DNA from: CAUPWF01 sp044425815
Lineage (GTDB): Bacteria; Bacillota; Clostridia; Lachnospirales; Lachnospiraceae
Direction of reading: 5' to 3'
DNA: 17,316 nt
Assembly (NCBI GenBank): GCA_044425815.1
Contig: JAWXVA010000054.1
Coordinates: 1-17,316, forward strand
Shown one piece after another: positions 1 through 7,663 of the stretch (its first letter is position 1; each line of letters starts with the position of its first letter). The notes below the pieces were generated by a model. It saw only the letters and a list, made by a program, of their open reading frames with translations, was not told the origin of the DNA and ran no database searches. Position numbers and translations under genes: made by a program.

Positions 1-108
1 GGAGCAACAATGAAAGTAGATTCTTTCGTACGTTTCCAAACAGGAGAAGGTATTGAGAAAAAAGAAGAAAACTTCGCTGAAGAAGTTGCTAAACAAATGG
101 GTAACTAA
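1..108 (+). CDS. tsf: Elongation factor Ts, C-terminal end (partial)
   Basis: Only the last 35 codons are in the window; the start lies to the left. The visible protein ends with MKVDSFVRFQTGEG, then a charged KKEENFAEEVAKQ stretch and a TAA stop. This is the typical C-terminus of bacterial EF-Ts, the guanine nucleotide exchange factor that recycles EF-Tu in the cytoplasm. A hairpin terminator follows within 20 bases. In many bacteria pyrH follows tsf; here the next gene is a convergent tetR instead. Identification rests on recognising the conserved tail, so it is good but based on little sequence. Confidence 0.88.
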   Translation, partial: GATMKVDSFVRFQTGEGIEKKEENFAEEVAKQMGN

Positions 109-125
109 TTTCGAACAATAATTAA

Positions 126-182
126 AAGAGGGTTTCTAAAGACAGAAATACTGAAATGTATTCCGTCTTTGGAAACCCTTTT
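126..182. terminator. Bidirectional terminator between tsf and tetR
   Basis: A long inverted repeat pairs AAGAGGGTTTCTAAAGAC (from 126) with GTCTTTGGAAACCCTTTT (to 182), with one mismatch and a G-T pair. The loop is about 13 bases. T residues follow on the plus strand and a run of A residues precedes the stem, so it can also end transcripts from the minus-strand repressor gene. Confidence 0.85.
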
Positions 183-200
183 ATTAATGTACAGAGTAAG

Positions 201-776
201 TTATAGCGAATCATTTGTAAGATATGCAACACCTGTAGTGATAATAGCTTCCATGTGCCTTGCAATTTCCTCTACACTCATATCAAGGTCACCAGCCAAC
301 CATTTCTCTAAAAGAGCGCAACAACCAGAACTTACAAACGTAAAATGAATGTCAATTTTCTGCAAAGACAGAGAACCATCGTATTTACTATAGTTATTGA
401 GGCAATGTGTTTTGCCGAGATTTAAGATTCTTTGGAAAAAAGTCTTGTCGCCATTCGGCCCTAGGATAACGTAATAGAGCTCTTTGTCTGTATGCACTAA
501 TTTGAAAATTTTTGTTATGATTGTAAATGGAGTGAAATATTCGGTAGGAGTGGAATCTAAAGCATTTTTAATAGATAAAAGTAACTCCTCTTCGAGTTGC
601 TCTAATAAATCATGAAGATCTTTGTAATTATTGTAGAAGGTTCCACGATTTATACCGGCTTCTACACAGAGCTCTTTTATTGTGATATTAGCAAAAGGCT
701 TTTCCAAGGCTAGTGAAACAAAGGCTTTTTGGATTAACATTTTACTTATCCGTGTTCGATGATCATTTGCTTTCAT
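201..776 (-). CDS. TetR/AcrR-family transcriptional repressor
   Basis: This 191-aa protein has the N-terminal TetR helix-turn-helix at about residues 10-55, with the typical core ITIKELCVEAGINRGTFYNNY followed by KDLHDLLEQLEEE. The rest is a helical ligand-binding and dimerisation region resembling the C-terminal domain common in clostridial TetR proteins. The start is supported by AGGAGGT six bases upstream. It is divergent from the RND permease gene with a 173-base gap that holds that gene's promoter and a palindrome. By analogy with AcrR and similar regulators it probably represses the efflux operon and its own gene until a ligand binds. Family assignment is firm; target and ligand are inferred. 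Confidence 0.9.
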   Translation of the reverse strand: MKANDHRTRISKMLIQKAFVSLALEKPFANITIKELCVEAGINRGTFYNNYKDLHDLLEQLEEELLLSIKNALDSTPTEYFTPFTIITKIFKLVHTDKELYYVILGPNGDKTFFQRILNLGKTHCLNNYSKYDGSLSLQKIDIHFTFVSSGCCALLEKWLAGDLDMSVEEIARHMEAIITTGVAYLTNDSL

Positions 777-818
777 TAAAATACCTCCTGGTAGGACTTT
801 GTGAACAATTGGTGAAAA

Positions 819-834
819 TTGGACATATATCCAA
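819..834. promoter_or_regulatory. Candidate TetR operator palindrome
   Basis: TTGGACATATATCCAA is a 16-base palindrome with seven of eight base pairs matching. The hexamer AATTGG occurs at 807-812 and again at 817-822, one helical turn apart. The site is in the divergent gap, about 40 bases upstream of the -35 of the RND promoter and about 45 bases from the tetR start, so it could act on either gene. Its role as an operator is inferred from position and symmetry only. Confidence 0.4.
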
Positions 835-873
835 AATATGTTTAATAAAATCGTATGGAATAAAATTTGTCTA

Positions 874-902
874 TTGCATTACAACTTTCAAATCATTATA
901 AT
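874..902 (+). promoter_or_regulatory. Promoter for the RND efflux operon
   Basis: A perfect TATAAT -10 box at 897-902 lies 17 bases downstream of a partial -35 box TTGCAT at 874-879. It lies 47 bases before the RND start codon and is oriented correctly. It looks like a vegetative sigma-A promoter; the -35 matches consensus at only three positions, which would suit a regulated promoter. Confidence 0.7.
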
Positions 903-949
903 ACAGTGAGAATATTAAATCAACACAGTGTTTACTAAAAGGAGATAGC

Positions 950-3900
950 ATGTTAACAAAATTTAGTGTAAAAAAACCACAGACAATTTTTGTGTCTGTA
1001 TTCATGATTATTATTTTAGGATGTGTGTCATTTACAAATATGACGCCCGATTTACTTCCTAATATTAACCTACCATATACATTGATTATGACAGTATATG
1101 CAGGAGCAACACCTGAAGTTGTAGAAGACGAGGTGACACAGCCAATTGAGTCGGCGATGGCTACATTAGAAGATGTAGAGAATATTACATCAACCAGTAG
1201 TGAGAATATGTCTATGGTTATCTTAGAATTTGCGGATGATGCTAGCATGGATACGGTTGTATCAGATATACGAGAAGAGATTAATAATATTTCCGATGAT
1301 TGGAATGAAATGGTATCAACGCCTTATATTATGGAGATAAATCCAGATATGATGCCAGTTACAATCGCAGCAGTGAGTTACGAAGGTCTTGATAGTGTGG
1401 CACTTACGGAATTCATGGAGTCAGAGTTGTTAAATAAATTAGAAGGTATCGATGGTGTCGCTAGTGTTGATGTCAGTGGCGCGGTGACAGAACAGGTCAA
1501 TGTTTTCTTATCCCAAGAGAAGATCGATGAGTTGAATCGTAAGATTACAGGAGAAATTGAAGCTGAATTTGATGATGCGAAGGCTGAACTTGCAGATGGT
1601 CAGGCAGAACTAAATGATGGAAAGTCAGAATTAGAATCGGCAGAATCTGAATTGTCAGATGCAGAATCAGAGTTGCTAGCAGGTCAAGAAACCTTGGCAA
1701 GTGAGACAGCAGCTGCACAAGCAGAGATTGTATCACAAAAATTTGCGCTAGCAGAAACCAAGACGGAATTAGAAGAGCAACTAGCTACTGCCCAGGCAGG
1801 ACTTGCTGAACTGCAGACAGCACAGACAAGTTTGCAAGAAGCATTAACAGGTTACAATACATTGCAGTCTACTAAGACGCAGTTAGAAGAAGCAATCACA
1901 GCGTTAACAACAATCAAATCAGGCTATCAGGAAGCATTAACGGCGCAGACTACGTTAACAGCGACGATTGAGACATTAGAGGCCAATGGACAAGATGCCA
2001 GCATTTATCAGGCACAATTAGTAGAAGTACAAACACAGATTATGGTAATGGATACGACATTATCAACCCTTGGAACGGATTATACGAATCTTGATGCGAA
2101 AACTGCTGAATATCAAGCAAACTTAACGATAGTACAAACAAGTATAGATACGTTAAATACAGAGCTTCAAGCGTCTATGGGAATCGACGGATCCATGTTA
2201 TCAGCATCATTAGATGAGATAGTAGCACAAGTGGCTACAGTACAAGATGGAGTGTCCCAACTAGAGGCAGCTTTGGCACTAGTTGAGAGTGGAGATGCTT
2301 CCCTTACAGAAGCATTGGAACAGGTTAATTATGCACAAGTAAGTGGTGCACTTGAGATATCAGAAGGGTATAGCCAAATTGTAGTAGGGCAGAGTGCAAT
2401 TGAGTCAGCACTTACAGAATTAGAAGCTGCGCAATCAACCATTGACGATGCGAAAGAAGAAATAGAGGATGCAGAAGAGAGCGCGTATAGTAGTGCGAAA
2501 ATGGATATCACGATGGATATGATTAATATGCTACTCACTGCACAGAATTTCTCAATGCCAGCGGGATATATAACAGAAGACGATATGCAATATCTTATTC
2601 GAGTAGGGGATGAAGTGGAGACGTTAGAAGAGCTTCAAAACTTACCATTGATGTATTTAGATATAGACGGTGTAGGAACTATTACACTTAGTGATGTTGC
2701 AGAAGTAACAATTTCAGATACAGCAAGTGAGATTTATACGAAACTAGATAGTGAAGATGCGATTATTTTATCATTTTCTAAGCAATCTACAGCAGCAACA
2801 GCAGATGTTTCAAGCAGTATTAATGAGACTTTCGAAGAGTTAGAGGATGAATATTTTGGCTTGAGTTTCTTGAGTCTTACAGATCAAGGTGATTATATTG
2901 ATCTAATCGTGGACAATGTATTAAGCAGTTTATTATTGGGCGGATTATTTGCAGTGCTTATTTTATTATTCTTCTTAAAAGATATTAGACCGACTGTAAT
3001 TATTGCGTGTTCCATACCAGTATCATTGCTATTTGCAGTTGTACTCATGTACTTCTCAGGAATTACACTTAACATTATTTCCTTATCAGGTCTTGCTATC
3101 GGGGTTGGAATGTTAGTAGATAACTCAGTCGTTGTTATTGAAAATATATATCGTATGCGAGCAGAAGGGGAAGATAAGTTAAAAGCGGCGGTGAAAGGAG
3201 CTACACAAGTGGCAGGAGCTATTTGTGCATCTACATTAACTACGATTTGTGTATTCCTACCTATTGTATTTGTTGATGGAATTACACGTCAATTATTTAC
3301 AGATATGGCATTGACGATTGGATATTCATTGGGGGCAAGTTTGATTGTAGCTATTACATTAGTACCTGCAATGGCTTCGGGAATGCTTACTACTCAGAAA
3401 GAACATAAAGATGTATTTATAAACAAGCTAACAGAAGTATACGAGAAGTTAGCTCGTCATTCATTGAAACGTAAATGGATTGTATTAACAGGTTCCGTAG
3501 TCCTACTCGTTGTTAGTGTGTATGTATCTATCTCTCAAGGGTTTATATTTATGCCGTCTATGAGTGGAAGTCAAATTACAATTTCAGTTACTCCTGAGAA
3601 TGAGGATGCTAAATTCGAAGAGTTAACCACACTAGCTGGTGATGTTTATGGCCTTATAGAAGGCATAGAGGATATAGAGTCCGTTGGTATTATGGTAGAT
3701 GAAGATTCGGGGATTACCATGTATGGAGTTCTTTGTGATGATGCAGAGCGAAAAGACAGTGAAATTTGTAAAGAAATAGAGAGCATATGCGAGGAATTGC
3801 CTTGTGAAGTAAGTGCTTCAGGATCTATGGATATGACATCTATGTTAAGTGCTATGAGTGGTTCCGGTGTAACAGTACAGATTTTTGGCGATGATTTAGA

Positions 3901-4960
3901 TGCATTGATGGAAGAAGCAGAATTACTTGCAACGGAACTTGAGTCCTTAGAAGGAATTTCAGAAGTAAGCACAGGATTAGAAGAAAATGACGTAGAATAC
4001 AGTATAGAGGTAGATGCAGAGAAAGCCGCAGAGAATGGTCTTACAATCGCTGAAGTATATCAGTATGTTGCTGCGGCAATCAACACAGAGACAGATTCTA
4101 TTACAGTGTCAATTGATGGTTCAAATAGAGATATTATAATACATCAAGATGAGGACGCAACAATGACTATCAGCGGATTAGAGGATTATGTAATGGAATT
4201 CACTGATCAACTAGGTGAAAATCAAGAAGTGAAGTTGACAGATGTAGCAGAGATTGTTGAGACTGAAAGCTTAAATGCAATCAATAGAGAAAATCAAAAC
4301 CGTACATTGACTGTAACAGCAACAGTAAGTGATGATTATAATGTTACGTTAGTGTCCACAGAAGCTGAGAAATTGTTATCGGATTATGAACCAATAGCTG
4401 GAAATACGATAGAAATCAGTGGAGAAAGCGAAACAATCATGGAAGCAATCACCCAATTGGCATTGATGTTATTACTTGGAGTGGTAATGATTTACTTCAT
4501 TATGGTTGCACAATTCCAATCTTACAAAGAACCACTTGTTGTAATGTTTACAATTCCACTTGCATTTACAGGAGGATTTTTAGGATTACTATTAACAGGT
4601 AAAGATATGAGTGTTATCGCTATGGTAGGATTTGTAATGCTAGCGGGTATTATTGTTAATAATGGTATTGTATTAATCGACTATATTAATGTTCTTCGAC
4701 TTGATGGAATGGAGAAACGAGAAGCAATTATCCTCGCTGGTAAGACACGTATGCGTCCAATTCTTATGACAGCGTCAACTACAGTGCTAGGATTAGTATT
4801 TATGGCACTTGGTACAGGTGTTGGAACAGAGATGATGCAACCAATTGCGATTGTGTGTATAGGTGGATTAATCTATGCTACAATCATGACATTGTTTGTT
4901 GTACCAGCAATGTATGATATTCTAAGTAGTAAACATATGGAAAAGAGAATTGTAGAGTAA
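950..4960 (+). CDS. RND-family efflux permease with a long coiled-coil insertion
   Basis: This 1336-aa membrane protein is an RND (HAE1-like, AcrB-type) proton-driven exporter. The start has AAAAGGAG just upstream. TM1 is near residues 12-29, and PN-type porter sequences follow. Residues about 204-512 are heptad-repeated coiled coil (AELADGQAELNDGKSEL and onward). AcrB-like sequence resumes at ITMDMINMLLTAQN, so the insert falls where the docking subdomain begins in AcrB. TM4 has the motif AIGVGMLVDNSVVVIENIYR (Asp724, Asn725) and TM10 has GIIVNNGIVLIDY (Asn1237 where AcrB has Lys940). The extra length over AcrB (about 1050 aa) matches the insert. No adaptor or TolC-type gene is nearby, as expected for a monoderm. 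Substrate unknown; drugs, bile salts or lipids are possible. Confidence 0.92.
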   Translation: MLTKFSVKKPQTIFVSVFMIIILGCVSFTNMTPDLLPNINLPYTLIMTVYAGATPEVVEDEVTQPIESAMATLEDVENITSTSSENMSMVILEFADDASMDTVVSDIREEINNISDDWNEMVSTPYIMEINPDMMPVTIAAVSYEGLDSVALTEFMESELLNKLEGIDGVASVDVSGAVTEQVNVFLSQEKIDELNRKITGEIEAEFDDAKAELADGQAELNDGKSELESAESELSDAESELLAGQETLASETAAAQAEIVSQKFALAETKTELEEQLATAQAGLAELQTAQTSLQEALTGYNTLQSTKTQLEEAITALTTIKSGYQEALTAQTTLTATIETLEANGQDASIYQAQLVEVQTQIMVMDTTLSTLGTDYTNLDAKTAEYQANLTIVQTSIDTLNTELQASMGIDGSMLSASLDEIVAQVATVQDGVSQLEAALALVESGDASLTEALEQVNYAQVSGALEISEGYSQIVVGQSAIESALTELEAAQSTIDDAKEEIEDAEESAYSSAKMDITMDMINMLLTAQNFSMPAGYITEDDMQYLIRVGDEVETLEELQNLPLMYLDIDGVGTITLSDVAEVTISDTASEIYTKLDSEDAIILSFSKQSTAATADVSSSINETFEELEDEYFGLSFLSLTDQGDYIDLIVDNVLSSLLLGGLFAVLILLFFLKDIRPTVIIACSIPVSLLFAVVLMYFSGITLNIISLSGLAIGVGMLVDNSVVVIENIYRMRAEGEDKLKAAVKGATQVAGAICASTLTTICVFLPIVFVDGITRQLFTDMALTIGYSLGASLIVAITLVPAMASGMLTTQKEHKDVFINKLTEVYEKLARHSLKRKWIVLTGSVVLLVVSVYVSISQGFIFMPSMSGSQITISVTPENEDAKFEELTTLAGDVYGLIEGIEDIESVGIMVDEDSGITMYGVLCDDAERKDSEICKEIESICEELPCEVSASGSMDMTSMLSAMSGSGVTVQIFGDDLDALMEEAELLATELESLEGISEVSTGLEENDVEYSIEVDAEKAAENGLTIAEVYQYVAAAINTETDSITVSIDGSNRDIIIHQDEDATMTISGLEDYVMEFTDQLGENQEVKLTDVAEIVETESLNAINRENQNRTLTVTATVSDDYNVTLVSTEAEKLLSDYEPIAGNTIEISGESETIMEAITQLALMLLLGVVMIYFIMVAQFQSYKEPLVVMFTIPLAFTGGFLGLLLTGKDMSVIAMVGFVMLAGIIVNNGIVLIDYINVLRLDGMEKREAIILAGKTRMRPILMTASTTVLGLVFMALGTGVGTEMMQPIAIVCIGGLIYATIMTLFVVPAMYDILSSKHMEKRIVE

Positions 4961-4992
4961 GCTATCATATATTTCTAAAGGAGGACTTGCAT

Positions 4993-5847
4993 ATGCAGAC
5001 AACAAAAAAAGATATAGGACTAGCTCATATTTCTGTAATGTTAATGAGTCTAGCAGGCGTATTTGGACAATTAGTAAATGAGTCATCACTGATTATTACA
5101 TTAGGGAGAGTTGCTATTTCATTCGTAGTATTGCTAATTATATTAAGCGTGAAAAAGACGAATCTAAGGTTAGAGAGTAAAAAAGATTATGGGGTTGCGT
5201 TATTAGCAGGTGTAGTACTAGCAGTACATTGGTCCACTTTTTTTCAGTCGATTCAGATGTCTACAGTAGCGATAGGAATCATAACATTTTCCACGTTTCC
5301 TCTATTTTTGACATTTTTAGAACCACTAGTTTATCACGAAAATATACAGAAAAAGAATATAGTAAGCTCTTTAATTTTACTAATTGGAGTCTTGATAACA
5401 ATTCCAGAGTTTTCATTGGATAATCAGATGACGATAGGTATCGTATGGGGAATGATTTCAAGTTTAGCTTATGCAATTCTTTCACTGCTAAATCGTTATC
5501 TGTCGAATCGTTATGAAGGGATGAAGATATGTGTATATGAGCAAGGAACAGCGTCTGTATTATTATTACCTACGTTATTCCTTGTTCGGACAACAATAGA
5601 GACAGCAGATGTGCTTGGTATCGTAGCAATTGGGTTGTTCTGTACAGCATTTGCATATTCCATCTACGTATCGGTTCAGAAGAATGTGCAAGCTCAGACA
5701 ATGGGACTAATATCAGGAATGGAGACAGTCTACGGGATTGTTTATGCGTTTATTTTATTAAGTGAAGTACCTAGTATGCAAGAAATGGCAGGTGCAATTA
5801 TAATTCTTGGAGTTTCTCTTTATAGTTCCATAGCATCGACAAGGTAA
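4993..5847 (+). CDS. EamA/DMT-superfamily transporter
   Basis: A hydrophobic protein of 284 aa with about ten transmembrane segments arranged as two EamA repeats. The first includes LGRVAISFVVLLIIL and FSTFPLFLTFLEPLVYHE. The second begins near GIVWGMISSLAYAILSLLNRY and ends GAIIILGVSLYSS. The ATG at 4993 is chosen because AAAGGAGG lies eight bases upstream; a TTG at 4987 is in frame but almost touches that site. The gene follows the RND permease by 32 bases and is probably co-transcribed. Members of this superfamily export or exchange metabolites, amino acids or drugs; the substrate cannot be read from sequence. The pairing with a TetR-controlled pump suggests a detoxification role, which is inference. 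Confidence 0.88.
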   Translation: MQTTKKDIGLAHISVMLMSLAGVFGQLVNESSLIITLGRVAISFVVLLIILSVKKTNLRLESKKDYGVALLAGVVLAVHWSTFFQSIQMSTVAIGIITFSTFPLFLTFLEPLVYHENIQKKNIVSSLILLIGVLITIPEFSLDNQMTIGIVWGMISSLAYAILSLLNRYLSNRYEGMKICVYEQGTASVLLLPTLFLVRTTIETADVLGIVAIGLFCTAFAYSIYVSVQKNVQAQTMGLISGMETVYGIVYAFILLSEVPSMQEMAGAIIILGVSLYSSIASTR

Positions 5848-5946
5848 ATGTTGCACAAAAGTGATAGGATTCAAAAGTCGATACTATACAAAAATGAATA
5901 AGTATATTAAAATAGACTTATATTTAAGTATACGGAGGAAACGGAT

Positions 5947-6729
5947 ATGAACACTTATAAAGTGACGGCCATTTACTTCTCACCAACAGGTACTTCTGAA
6001 AAAGGCGTGAAAGCAATTGCGAAAGTGCTAGATACGGAATTTAAGAGCATTGATATGACAATGGTAGAAGCTGGAATTCAGGAGCAGGAATTTGATGAGA
6101 ATGATTTGGTAGTGTTTGGAGCACCTGTCTATGGTGGACGATTATTTACAAAATCAGGATCAGCGCTAAAGCAAATGAAAGGAAATAAAACACCTTGTGT
6201 TATTACAGTGACTTATGGGAATCGCAACTATGATGATGCACTATTAGAAATGAGTGATATTGCAAAAGAGCAAGGGTTTATCCCGATTGCGGGTGCTGCG
6301 TTGATTGGAGAACATACCTTTGGAGAAATTGAATTAGGTAGACCAAATGAAGCAGATATGAAAGAAGATACTGCGTTTGCTGATAAAATACAGGAGAAAC
6401 TACATACGTTTTCTATGGGGAAAATAGTAGGAGCCATAGCAATGCCTGGACAATATCCATATAAAGATGGAGGTGCAGGTGGTGGATTCAGACCAAGCAC
6501 TTTAGACACATGTGTTGAGTGTGGGATGTGTGCGAAACGTTGTCCGATGCAAGCAATCGATAGTGAGGATGTAAGTAAGGTTGATCATGAGAAATGCATT
6601 TCGTGCTTCCGTTGTATTAAGTCCTGTCCAGTGCAAGCGAAAGTGTGTGATAATCCAGAGTATATTACATTTGCAGAAGGATTTACGAAGCGATTAAGTG
6701 AACGAAGAGAAAATGAATATTTTATTTAG
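5947..6729 (+). CDS. EFR1-type flavodoxin / 2x[4Fe-4S] ferredoxin protein
   Basis: A soluble 260-aa protein. Residues about 5-150 form a flavodoxin-like fold: YFSPTGTSEKG near residues 10-20 is the FMN phosphate loop and VVFGAPVYGGRL follows the usual beta strand. The C-terminal part has two classical 4Fe-4S motifs, CVECGMCAKRCP (Cys189, 192, 195, 199) and CISCFRCIKSCP (Cys217, 220, 223, 227). It should be a cytoplasmic electron carrier or small reductase linking FMN to iron-sulfur clusters, common in strict anaerobes. TACGGAGGAA precedes the start. The 99-base gap after the EamA gene has no terminator, so it may belong to the efflux transcript, which ends at the hairpin just downstream. Redox partner unknown. 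Confidence 0.9.
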   Translation: MNTYKVTAIYFSPTGTSEKGVKAIAKVLDTEFKSIDMTMVEAGIQEQEFDENDLVVFGAPVYGGRLFTKSGSALKQMKGNKTPCVITVTYGNRNYDDALLEMSDIAKEQGFIPIAGAALIGEHTFGEIELGRPNEADMKEDTAFADKIQEKLHTFSMGKIVGAIAMPGQYPYKDGGAGGGFRPSTLDTCVECGMCAKRCPMQAIDSEDVSKVDHEKCISCFRCIKSCPVQAKVCDNPEYITFAEGFTKRLSERRENEYFI

Positions 6730-6733
6730 AAAT

Positions 6734-6771
6734 AATACATCTGCCTTTTGTAAGGGTGGATGTATTTTTTT
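6734..6771 (+). terminator. Rho-independent terminator after the flavodoxin-ferredoxin gene
   Basis: AATACATC (6734-6741) pairs with GATGTATT (6759-6766). The inner stem continues CCTT against AAGG with wobble pairs around a three-base loop. Seven T residues follow (6765-6771). It starts five bases after the stop codon and closes the left-hand transcription unit. Confidence 0.88.
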
Positions 6772-6895
6772 GTGAATTATGGTAGTATAAGTAAATACAA
6801 AGGCTATCTAGCAACTTGTAAATATGTTATTATGTGATAAGAATGAGGCGTGATAAATATAAAAATGTGACTATATGAAAAGAAGGGAATACGAA

Positions 6896-7582
6896 ATGAC
6901 AGAAAGATTACATAGGTTGGATTTTGTGCAGAATTTTAAACGAGAGTTTGTTAAAGATTTAAGTAGTACGAAGTATTTATATCAAGTCATGGATATCGCA
7001 TATCACAGTGAAACGCAAGAAAAGTTAGTGGTATATAAAGCGTTATATGAACCATATGAAACATGGGTACGTCCATATGATATGTTTATGAGTAAAGTGG
7101 ATAGTGAGAAATATCCTGATGTGAATCAAGAATATAGATTTGAAAACGTGGAAGAATCTACTATAAAGAAATATCTAAGCACTGAGAATAAAGTATTTGA
7201 TTTAGAAGATTTAAAGACCATTATAGCCTGTTTGCGTGGTGAGGGCGGTTGTCCTTGGGATAAGAAACAGACGTTTGAAACAATGAAGGAATGTTTGAAG
7301 AACGAGTCAGAAGAAGTATTCGAGGCAGTGGATCATGGAGATATGGAGAATTTGTGCGAAGAACTGGGGGATGTGTTATTACAAATAGTGATGAACAGCC
7401 AGATAGCAAAAGAGAGTGACTTCTTTACTATGGATGATGTGATTCAAGGAGTAAGTGAAAAATTGATTCGTAGACATCCGCATGTGTTTGCAGAGGAAGA
7501 AGTGGCAACGACGCCTGAAGAAGCACTAGTGAAGTGGAAAGCAATTAAAGCGAAAGAAAAAGAAGGTAAACTAAAAAAGTAA
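6896..7582 (+). CDS. DUF1653-MazG nucleotide pyrophosphohydrolase fusion
   Basis: Two domains are visible in this 228-aa protein. Residues about 15-70 match DUF1653 (YQVMDIAYHSETQEKLVVY, then WVRPYDMF). Residues about 100-200 are an all-alpha MazG NTP pyrophosphohydrolase domain: CLRGEGGCPWDKKQT, the first metal-binding pair in NESEEVFEA (Glu139, Glu140) and the second motif EELGD (Glu155, Glu156, Asp159). MazG enzymes hydrolyse NTPs or dNTPs to the monophosphate and pyrophosphate, cleaning the nucleotide pool. The ATG at 6896 is preferred because AGAAGGGA lies seven bases upstream; the ATG at 6875 lacks a binding site. It has one MazG domain, unlike E. coli MazG with two. DUF1653 has no established function. 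The gene opens the block that runs to glpK. Confidence 0.88.
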   Translation: MTERLHRLDFVQNFKREFVKDLSSTKYLYQVMDIAYHSETQEKLVVYKALYEPYETWVRPYDMFMSKVDSEKYPDVNQEYRFENVEESTIKKYLSTENKVFDLEDLKTIIACLRGEGGCPWDKKQTFETMKECLKNESEEVFEAVDHGDMENLCEELGDVLLQIVMNSQIAKESDFFTMDDVIQGVSEKLIRRHPHVFAEEEVATTPEEALVKWKAIKAKEKEGKLKK

Positions 7583-7611
7583 TTAATAAAAAGTAATTAA
7601 TAAAAAGTAAT
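7574..7611 (+). repeat. 14-bp tandem repeat across the mazG stop codon
   Basis: The unit AAAAAGTAATTAAT is present twice in full (7574-7587 and 7588-7601), followed by ten bases of a third copy. The first copy supplies the last lysine codon and the TAA stop of the MazG gene. It looks like slippage expansion in AT-rich intergenic DNA. No hairpin or promoter is evident in it. Confidence 0.8.
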
Positions 7612-7663
7612 AGAAATGAAGTGTTAATAGATATGTTAATAGAAATGAATATAAGAGGTGTAC

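Noticed and set aside
713..901. Plus-strand 62-codon frame across the tetR-RND gap
   Set aside because: Overlaps tetR, the operator candidate and the RND promoter; no binding site and no recognisable protein.
1545..1736. Minus-strand Leu/His-rich frame inside the RND gene
   Set aside because: Antisense shadow of the coiled-coil heptads.
5848..5946. Separate promoter before the flavodoxin-ferredoxin gene
   Set aside because: TTGCAC and TACTAT boxes are present but about 25 bases apart, too far for a sigma-A promoter.
6816..6845. Promoter before the MazG gene (TTGTAA and TAAGAA)
   Set aside because: A promoter must exist after the terminator at 6771, but the -10 candidate is too weak to report as a feature.
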